A stretch of DNA of 31,402 nucleotides from a virus: the IMG/VR virus record IMGVR_UViG_3300042505_000227, positions 1 through 31,402 of that record, one strand, 5' to 3'. The stretch's first letter is position 1. Every line of letters begins with the position of its first letter. A program made the position numbers and the translations under genes. This document shows positions 22,891 to 27,742 of this stretch, in pieces. The notes under the pieces were generated by a model. It searched no databases. It was given only the letters and a program-made list of their open reading frames with translations, and had not been told where the DNA came from.

Positions 22891-23299
22891 CTTGACTTTA
22901 CTTGGCGTTTCTTTTTTATCAATTCTCGCACCAGTGAAAGGAATGGTTGCAATAACTATTTTTTTTATCTGGCTTGACCTTGCGGTCGGTGTTTGGCGAA
23001 GTAAAAAATTGAAATATCCATTGCGGTCAACTGGATTCAAACGAACCGTGTCGAAAACATTGCTTTACGCTGGCGCCATTGTGTCCGTTTTTTTCCTTGA
23101 AATGTATGTTCTTGCCGACTTGATTGGCTTGTTTATTTCGGTTGACCTTGTGTTGACCAAGGCGTTCACATTCTTTTGCGTGTTCGTTGAATTAAAATCA
23201 ATTAATGAATCTTATTTCGATGTAACAAAGAAGGACGTATTGAAATCATTCAAAGAATTCTTAACAGCAAAACACAAAGAATGGGACGAATTCAAGTAA
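22880..23299 (+). CDS. Holin
   Basis: The 139-residue protein has three hydrophobic stretches: about 7-36, 58-78 and 81-102. Charged loops (VWRSKKLKYPLRSTGFKRT) lie between them, and the C-terminus is basic (FKEFLTAKHKEWDEFK). This matches Bacteroidota-phage holins of the phage_holin_4/toxin-secretion type, with the typical WLDLAVGVWRSKK motif (LD-x3-G-x4-K). It overlaps the amidase gene by 19 bases, the expected holin-endolysin arrangement. Confidence 0.82.
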   Translation: MKTNLTLLGVSFLSILAPVKGMVAITIFFIWLDLAVGVWRSKKLKYPLRSTGFKRTVSKTLLYAGAIVSVFFLEMYVLADLIGLFISVDLVLTKAFTFFCVFVELKSINESYFDVTKKDVLKSFKEFLTAKHKEWDEFK

Positions 23300-23937
23300 A
23301 CGATTTGAATTTAATTCAAGAACGATTGTCACCGGGACAATTCATAGCTGAAGAACATCCAAAAACACAAGTATATCTTCATCACACCGCTGGTGGTGGT
23401 GACGCTCGAAGCGTTTCAAGATTCTGGAATTCAAATTCTTCGAAGATTGCGACCGCGTTCGTGGTTGGTGAACGTGGCGAAATCGTTCAATGCTTTTCTT
23501 CGAAACACTGGGCGTGGCACTTGGGTGTTGGTTCGGAAATCTTCAGGTTAAATAAATTACGTTTTCTTGACCTGAACAAGACATCAATCGGAATAGAATT
23601 GACAAACTGGGGACCTTTGAAACAAGTGAACGGTAAATTTTACAACTACGTCAACCGCGTTGTTCCTTCGTCAATGGTGACTGAACTGGAACGACCATTC
23701 AAAGGTCACAAGTTCTGGTTCAAATACACCGACGAACAAATCGAATCGACACGAAAGGTTGTGACCTACCTTTGCGAAACATACGACATTCCTATGGATT
23801 ACAACGAATCCATTTGGGACATTGATTTGTTCGCGCTGAAGAATGAAAAAGGAATTTACACACACAATTCGGTTCGTCGTGACAAGTCGGATGTTTATCC
23901 GTGTCCACGTTTAATCGAAATGCTGAAGAACTTATGA
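23281..23937 (+). CDS. Endolysin, N-acetylmuramoyl-L-alanine amidase
   Basis: The 218-residue protein has the Amidase_2 (type 2) fold motifs: VYLHHTAGGG at 31-40 with zinc-binding histidine 34 or 35, KHWAWHLGV at 75-83, TSIGIELTNWG at 101-111 with the catalytic-area Glu106, and IYTHNSVRRDKSDVYPCP at 192-209 with His195 and Asp204. It cleaves the bond between muramic acid and L-alanine of peptidoglycan. There is no signal peptide, so it depends on the holin. The C-terminal part shows no obvious cell-wall-binding repeat. Confidence 0.93.
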   Translation: MGRIQVNDLNLIQERLSPGQFIAEEHPKTQVYLHHTAGGGDARSVSRFWNSNSSKIATAFVVGERGEIVQCFSSKHWAWHLGVGSEIFRLNKLRFLDLNKTSIGIELTNWGPLKQVNGKFYNYVNRVVPSSMVTELERPFKGHKFWFKYTDEQIESTRKVVTYLCETYDIPMDYNESIWDIDLFALKNEKGIYTHNSVRRDKSDVYPCPRLIEMLKNL

Positions 23938-24392
23938 AAATAATTTACGCCATTTTAATCACCTTAGCCGTCGTTTCGTGTTCATCGGAAAGGAAAGCGC
24001 AATATCACGTGAAAAAAGCTCTTAAACATGGCGCAAAATTGATTCAAGACACCGACACGATTCGAATCACAACGCTTGATTCATTTCCAGTGATCCAAAA
24101 TGATACGATTGTTTGGGAAAAGTTTATCACCACGAAAGACACGGTTATCAATTTTCGAAATGTTTACGTTCCAAAGACCAGATTCCAGACACGAATCGAA
24201 TATAAGGAACGCGTGAAGACACTTCGAATCGAAGGAAAAACACAATGGAAAACAGCGAAGGCGACACAAGTCGTGAAATACCGCACGAACTGGTGGGTTG
24301 TCTTGATTGCTTTCGTGGTTGGTTTCATTCTTCGAATTGTTTTGAATAGCACGTTCCTTGCGCGCGTTCAATTATTCTTCAAATATATATGA
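23934..24392 (+). CDS. Candidate unimolecular spanin
   Basis: The start at 23934 overlaps the amidase stop (ATGA); an upstream ATG at 23901 is discarded. The 152-residue product starts with a lipoprotein signal, KIIYAILITLAVVSCSS, with lipobox cysteine at 16. A periplasmic stretch of about 100 residues, rich in beta strands and charge, follows. One transmembrane helix near the C-terminus (about 120-139, WVVLIAFVVGFILRIVL) precedes a short basic tail. An outer-membrane lipid anchor joined to an inner-membrane helix is the u-spanin layout (phage T1 gp11), used to fuse the two membranes in the last lysis step. The lysis-cassette position supports this. Confidence 0.75.
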   Translation: MKIIYAILITLAVVSCSSERKAQYHVKKALKHGAKLIQDTDTIRITTLDSFPVIQNDTIVWEKFITTKDTVINFRNVYVPKTRFQTRIEYKERVKTLRIEGKTQWKTAKATQVVKYRTNWWVVLIAFVVGFILRIVLNSTFLARVQLFFKYI

Positions 24393-25423
24393 TAAGATTT
24401 CGACCAAGGTTGACCACAGATGAATACGAGGTGGTTCAACAATATCGCGCCATTCGAAATGAATGCGATGAACAAGATATTGACTTGAAGACCGTAAAAC
24501 ACGGTTGGTTGAAATCAAAGAACACCAGCTTGTTTTTCAAGAATCCTGACTTCGAAAACCAAGAATCTAAGAAACTGGAAAACCTGAAGGTTGACATTCT
24601 CAAATCGATTCAAGAACATTCACCAGTTTATCCAGAAATCAAACGAACACAATCAACCGAAGGTCATTTGCTTGTCATTGATCCAGCTGACATTCACATC
24701 GGAAAGCTGGCGACATCCTTTGAAACGGGCGAAGATTACAATCAACAAATCGCGGTTAAACGCGTTCATGAAGGTGTTCAAGGAATTCTTGACAAGTCAA
24801 GCGGATTCCAGATTGAAAAGATTCTTTTTATTGGTGGCAATGACATCCTTCACATCGACACACCGAAAAGACAAACGACCGCTGGAACACCACAAGACAC
24901 CGACGGAATGTGGTACGAAAATTTTCTAAACGCGAAACGGCTTTACGTTGACATCCTTGAAAAGCTGGTGACGATTGCGGACGTACATTTCACTTTTAAT
25001 CCTTCGAACCACGACTACACAAACGGCTTTTTCCTTGCGGACGTGATTCAATCATGGTTCAGGAATTGTCCGAACATTACATTCGATTGTTCAATTTCAC
25101 ATCGCAAAGCGTTTCACTACGGGACAAGTTTAATCGGAACAACACACGGCGACGGCGCGAAGCTTCAGGACCTACCTTTGTTAATGGCACAAGAATTCCC
25201 GGTTGAATGGTCGCAAACGAAACACCGTTACGTCTACACACATCACGTTCATCACAAAATTGCAAAAGATTTCATCGGTGTCACGGTTGAATCTTTGCGT
25301 TCACCTTCAGGAACGGATTCATGGCATCACCGAAATGGCTACCAACACGCGCCGAAGGCGATTGAAGGTTTCATTCATCACAAAGAACACGGTCAAATCG
25401 CTCGATTGACACATTTGTTTTAA
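24389..25423 (+). CDS. Calcineurin-like metallophosphoesterase
   Basis: The 344-residue protein carries the five-part metallophosphoesterase signature: DIHIGK near 101 (D101, H103), GGND near 149, NPSNHDY near 204 standing for GNHD, GTTHGDG near 250 and THHVHH near 284. The first 95 residues are a helical domain of unknown function. Members include SbcD/Mre11 nucleases and phosphatases; this one lacks the long SbcD C-terminus. It is the last gene of the rightward structural/lysis block and overlaps the spanin by four bases. Substrates (DNA ends, nucleotides or capsid) cannot be told from sequence. Confidence 0.85.
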   Translation: MIRFRPRLTTDEYEVVQQYRAIRNECDEQDIDLKTVKHGWLKSKNTSLFFKNPDFENQESKKLENLKVDILKSIQEHSPVYPEIKRTQSTEGHLLVIDPADIHIGKLATSFETGEDYNQQIAVKRVHEGVQGILDKSSGFQIEKILFIGGNDILHIDTPKRQTTAGTPQDTDGMWYENFLNAKRLYVDILEKLVTIADVHFTFNPSNHDYTNGFFLADVIQSWFRNCPNITFDCSISHRKAFHYGTSLIGTTHGDGAKLQDLPLLMAQEFPVEWSQTKHRYVYTHHVHHKIAKDFIGVTVESLRSPSGTDSWHHRNGYQHAPKAIEGFIHHKEHGQIARLTHLF

Positions 25424-25470
25424 GTTTATCACCTTATTTTTGCGGAATTTATTTCAGCTTATGTGCTTAA

Positions 25471-25557
25471 TTAAGTGATTTTCACCCTTAAAAAGTACAA
25501 TTCACCACACTTTTAGGAGTTTAATTACCACTTATCTTATTTAGAATCATTCTAAAT
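25471..25557. promoter_or_regulatory. Operator-like dyads in the early control region
   Basis: The 225-base gap between the phosphoesterase and the first early gene is AT-rich and noncoding. It holds a near-palindrome at 25471-25491 (TTAAGTG opposite CACCCTTAA) and a perfect one at 25539-25557, ATTTAGAATCATTCTAAAT, with nine-base arms. Both lie upstream of the promoter at 25592 and look like binding sites for a dimeric regulator, phage- or host-encoded. Confidence 0.55.
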
Positions 25558-25590
25558 TTGTGCATAATTAAAAAAAAATGTGTCAAAAGT

Positions 25591-25620
25591 TTTGCACGAA
25601 TGAAACATTTTGTAATTTCA
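25591..25620 (+). promoter_or_regulatory. Early promoter with shared 14-base element
   Basis: TTTG at 25591-25594 begins TTGCACGAATGAAA (25592-25605), identical to 739-752. A degenerate -7 region, TAATTTCA, lies at 25613-25620 after 18 bases; it keeps TAnnTT but not the terminal TG. The first early gene starts at 25649. Confidence 0.6.
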
Positions 25621-25648
25621 CCACGTTAAACAATTAAAAAAACACAAA

Positions 25649-25810
25649 ATGAAAAAATTTAGAATTGAATTTCAAGACAACGACCAGAACGAATTGTTCA
25701 CGAAAGTGGATGAATTCGTAAACATCGAAAGCGCTGAAGTTTACGCGCAACTTTACATTGCGACCAGCAACATCAACGACTTATCAACTTATCAAATAAC
25801 TGAATTATGA
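25649..25810 (+). CDS. Early small protein 1
   Basis: This is a 53-residue acidic protein (KKFRIEFQDNDQNELFTKV...), with strand-helix-strand spacing and no membrane segment. It is the first gene after the early promoter and overlaps the next start by four bases (ATGA). Start choice is supported by an A-rich leader. Function is unknown; first-position early phage proteins often target host functions. Confidence 0.7.
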   Translation: MKKFRIEFQDNDQNELFTKVDEFVNIESAEVYAQLYIATSNINDLSTYQITEL

Positions 25811-25980
25811 ACAAAGAACAAATGATTGAAATCATTCTTCGTGAAGAACGTGAACTTCGTGAAGAAATGAATGAAATGGTTGACGCCTTCGGTCGTCAAG
25901 ACGAAGGAACAAAACGAACAATCGCACAATGGTGTGTGATTAGCAACTTGATTGATAAACTACAAATCGAAGAACAATGA
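25807..25980 (+). CDS. Early small protein 2
   Basis: This 57-residue, highly charged helical protein (NKEQMIEIILREERELREEM, then NEMVDAFGRQDEG, ending in WCVISNLIDKLQIEEQ) probably forms a coiled coil. It overlaps both neighbours by four bases. No family is recognised. Confidence 0.7.
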   Translation: MNKEQMIEIILREERELREEMNEMVDAFGRQDEGTKRTIAQWCVISNLIDKLQIEEQ

Positions 25981-26096
25981 AAAATTTAGATCCTGAAGCA
26001 CAAGAATTCCTGAAGCAACTTGGTGAATTCGTAAAGTTTAGCGCCTTAATGACGATTTTTGCAATTTTATCACTTTATTTAATTTATCTCTTATGA
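25977..26096 (+). CDS. Early small membrane peptide
   Basis: This 39-residue frame has a polar N-terminus (KNLDPEAQEFLKQLGEFVKF) and one hydrophobic C-terminal segment, LMTIFAILSLYLIYLL, long enough to span a membrane. It overlaps neighbours on both sides by four bases (ATGA), which argues strongly for translation. Such peptides in early clusters may be membrane-acting or antidefence factors. Confidence 0.62.
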   Translation: MKNLDPEAQEFLKQLGEFVKFSALMTIFAILSLYLIYLL

Positions 26097-26443
26097 AAGT
26101 AACATTCGACAACAACCATTCTTCATTCACATTTGAATTCGATTTCGACAAGTTCGGTGAAGGTTCGTTCAGCTTCGTTGACGTGAAATGTCTTGACCAT
26201 GACATCGTTGACGTGACCATTCAATTCGAAGACGTGTGGACGACACAACACATCGGTGAAATCGAAATCGATTACATCCTGACCGAACAAGAATGGAAAG
26301 AACTGGAACACGAAGTCAAACGACAAATTCTTGAAGACACCTTCGCATTCGACGCACATGAATTCATGTCGGACGAAGAACGCTGGAAATGGCACGCTTG
26401 GGAACAACAACAAATTCAACAATCAAATGAAGACAAATTCTAA
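26093..26443 (+). CDS. Early hypothetical protein, acidic
   Basis: The 116-residue protein has a beta-rich first half (KVTFDNNHSSFTFEFDF..., FVDVKCLDHDIVDVTIQFED) and a helical second half rich in W, E and Q (ERWKWHAWEQQQIQQ). It is strongly acidic, a trait of DNA-mimic and inhibitor proteins, but no family match is evident. It overlaps neighbours by four and 17 bases. Confidence 0.72.
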   Translation: MKVTFDNNHSSFTFEFDFDKFGEGSFSFVDVKCLDHDIVDVTIQFEDVWTTQHIGEIEIDYILTEQEWKELEHEVKRQILEDTFAFDAHEFMSDEERWKWHAWEQQQIQQSNEDKF

Positions 26444-26585
26444 ACAAAAACCAAAACAACAAATGACATTGCCGACAATGGTTCGGTGGTGGTCGCGTCA
26501 AAGCTTCACGAACGACAAAGGTGGTTCGTTCGACGTCCAGCTTTACTTGAAAATATGTGAAATTAAACTATTAAGAAATGTATAA
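26427..26585 (+). CDS. Early small basic protein
   Basis: I use the ATG at 26427, not the earlier in-frame ATG at 26331 that lies inside the previous gene. The 52-residue product is basic at the start (KTNSKQKPKQQ), followed by MTLPTMVRWWSRQSFTNDKG and a helical end. It overlaps the previous gene by 17 bases and the next by eight. Function is unknown. Confidence 0.62.
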   Translation: MKTNSKQKPKQQMTLPTMVRWWSRQSFTNDKGGSFDVQLYLKICEIKLLRNV

Positions 26586-26721
26586 ACTACTTTATTTTTA
26601 TGAATCCCGGCTTGCCGAATCTTATGAATTCCCAACGAAAGCGCTTTGTCGCTGGAAAATGAACGAATTCAATAAACTGGGAACGCACATTTATGGTCAC
26701 TTTGTAATTCAAAAGATATGA
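26578..26721 (+). CDS. Early small protein 6
   Basis: This 47-residue protein (YKLLYFYESRLAESYEFP, then KALCRWKMNEFNKLGTHIYG) is rich in Tyr and Phe and may be a single small alpha/beta domain. It overlaps both neighbours, by eight and four bases. It would be missed by any 60-residue cut-off. No family recognised. Confidence 0.62.
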   Translation: MYKLLYFYESRLAESYEFPTKALCRWKMNEFNKLGTHIYGHFVIQKI

Positions 26722-26972
26722 AAATACCACAATTGAAACGATGTTACATTATTGTTGAATTGTTGAATGATTTGAAGATTCATTCCGGAAAACAAATTCA
26801 GCGAAAAGTCAACGAAAGAATGGGAACAAATTATTGTAAAAGTCAAATCGAAAAAGACCTTAGCTGGATCAAATGGAATCTTGACATGGACGATTACTAT
26901 TCTTCAGGACAAGGAATAAAATTGTATGAACCGCTTGACTTTTGGAAAGCATTAAAAAACTACTTAGAATGA
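26718..26972 (+). CDS. Putative winged-helix protein
   Basis: The 84-residue basic protein has helix IIVELLNDLKIHSGKQIQRK, then VNERMGTNYCKSQIEKDLSWIKWNL, which fits a helix-turn-helix with the second helix for recognition, and a short C-terminal wing/helix. It lies immediately upstream of the DnaA-like gene (four-base overlap). It could be a repressor of the early operon or an origin-binding accessory protein; neither can be decided here. Confidence 0.62.
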   Translation: MKIPQLKRCYIIVELLNDLKIHSGKQIQRKVNERMGTNYCKSQIEKDLSWIKWNLDMDDYYSSGQGIKLYEPLDFWKALKNYLE

Positions 26973-27379
26973 ACGAAGACATCAAAGAACTAATTTCCGA
27001 ATTCAAGTTAAATAAACCATGTCGAAAACGCGAAACAGTTTACAAGCGTTACTATCTCATGAACATCCTTCATTGTCGTTCACGGTTGTGCTTGCGTGAA
27101 ATTGGTGAACTATTTAACCGGGATCATTCCAGCGTGATTCATGCATTGAAAGAACACAAACGGTGGTGGTCACAACTTGACGAAGAATACCTTCGAGCAA
27201 TTCACCCATTGCCCGAACTGGTGACCGATGAAGGACGGATTCCAAAGAATCAATTCTTCGATTGCGAATCGACTGAAGATTCAATCACGATTCGTGGTAA
27301 GTTCAGTAAACAAGTATTGAAAGAATTTGAAAGACCATTGACAAAGACGGACATTTCACTCATATTCGCACATTCATAA
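26969..27379 (+). CDS. DnaA domain-IV-like protein, putative replication initiator
   Basis: I start at 26969 (MNEDIKELISEF), in a four-base overlap; an ATG at 26942 is discarded. The 136-residue product contains KPCRKRETVYKRYYLMNILH, then LCLREIGELFNRDHSSVIHALKEH at 40-63. The RDHSSVIHA element at 51-59 is the signature loop of DnaA domain IV (RDHSTVIHA), which reads DnaA boxes. The DnaA ATPase domain is absent. The C-terminal half is unrecognised. It ends just before the gene-free, repeat-rich region and the primase-helicase gene, so it is likely the origin-binding initiator or a DnaA competitor. Confidence 0.75.
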   Translation: MNEDIKELISEFKLNKPCRKRETVYKRYYLMNILHCRSRLCLREIGELFNRDHSSVIHALKEHKRWWSQLDEEYLRAIHPLPELVTDEGRIPKNQFFDCESTEDSITIRGKFSKQVLKEFERPLTKTDISLIFAHS

Positions 27380-27410
27380 TTCATTAAAAATTCATGCAAA
27401 ATTGGTTAAG

Positions 27411-27436
27411 AAGCGCTTGGAAACTGGCGCTTTTTT
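27411..27436 (+). terminator. Rho-independent terminator after the DnaA-like gene
   Basis: AAGCGC at 27411-27416 pairs with GCGCTT at 27427-27432 around a ten-base loop, and the T-run reaches 27436. It ends the early small-gene operon. Confidence 0.75.
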
Positions 27437-27613
27437 GCGTTACAGCGCGACAAAGTTACAATTCTCTTATATACCCTGCCAGAAAAAAAAGCGGTATTTT
27501 TTAAGGGGGGGGGGTAAAAACTTTTGTAATTTTGTCGCGCTATGGGTGAAACGTAGTGTTGGCGTGGTTTATAGGCGTTACAAAACGCGTTACAAAAAAA
27601 TAATTTTGTCGCG
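27437..27613. other. Candidate replication origin with iterons
   Basis: This lies in the one gene-free stretch longer than 300 bases. GCGTTACA occurs three times, at 27437-27444, 27575-27582 and 27587-27594, with a fourth GTTACA at 27455-27460. TTTGTCGCG occurs at 27531-27539 and 27605-27613, and GCGCGACAAA at 27445-27454 is its inverted copy. A-runs and the G10 tract at 27505-27514 lie between. TAATTTTG boxes at 27527-27534 and 27601-27608 overlap the TTTGTCGCG copies. The gene before encodes a DnaA-like DNA-binding protein and the gene after the primase-helicase, so origin function is likely. Confidence 0.6.
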
Positions 27614-27639
27614 TTGTGATTATGTGTGAAATTTTTGTT

Positions 27640-27654
27640 TAGTTTTGTGACATG
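27640..27654 (+). promoter_or_regulatory. Promoter abutting a 19-codon frame
   Basis: TAGTTTTG at 27640-27647 is a perfect TAnnTTTG -7 element. TGAC and then ATG at 27652 follow with the same four-base spacing as at 3384 and 19388. A TTG lies at about 27614-27616, 23 bases upstream, a slightly long spacing. Confidence 0.6.
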
Positions 27655-27711
27655 GCGCAAACGAAAGAATTTATTAATGGGATTGACCGAGTAAGCACGC
27701 GCCATTGCTGA
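27652..27711 (+). CDS. Possible 19-residue leader peptide
   Basis: The ATG at 27652 follows a -7 box by four bases, as in the other predicted leaderless genes. It opens a 19-codon frame (MAQTKEFINGIDRVSTRHC) whose codons enter the 5' arm of the terminator hairpin at 27676-27725. It may be a leader peptide regulating read-through into the primase-helicase gene, or merely the start of a short untranslated RNA. It is low confidence as a protein. Confidence 0.35.
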   Translation: MAQTKEFINGIDRVSTRHC

Positions 27712-27729
27712 AAGGTCGTCCCATTTTTT
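27676..27729 (+). terminator. Long-loop terminator before the primase-helicase gene
   Basis: AATGGGA at 27676-27682 and GACC at 27685-27688 pair with GGTC at 27714-27717 and TCCCATT at 27719-27725, with a T-run to 27729. The 25-base loop contains a small inner stem, AGCA with TGCT. It lies only 14 bases before the primase-helicase start, so it acts as an attenuator or ends a short RNA of about 78 bases. Confidence 0.6.
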
Positions 27730-27742
27730 ATGTGATATTAGA

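Noticed and set aside
25424-25648. Attachment site in the gap after the phosphoesterase
   Set aside because: Without an integrase the dyads there are better read as operators.
27402-27629. 75-codon plus-strand frame and a 131-codon minus-strand frame (27406-27801) in the origin region
   Set aside because: Both run through a terminator, homopolymer tracts and repeats, encode low-complexity sequence and lack coupling to neighbours; the region is better explained as noncoding.
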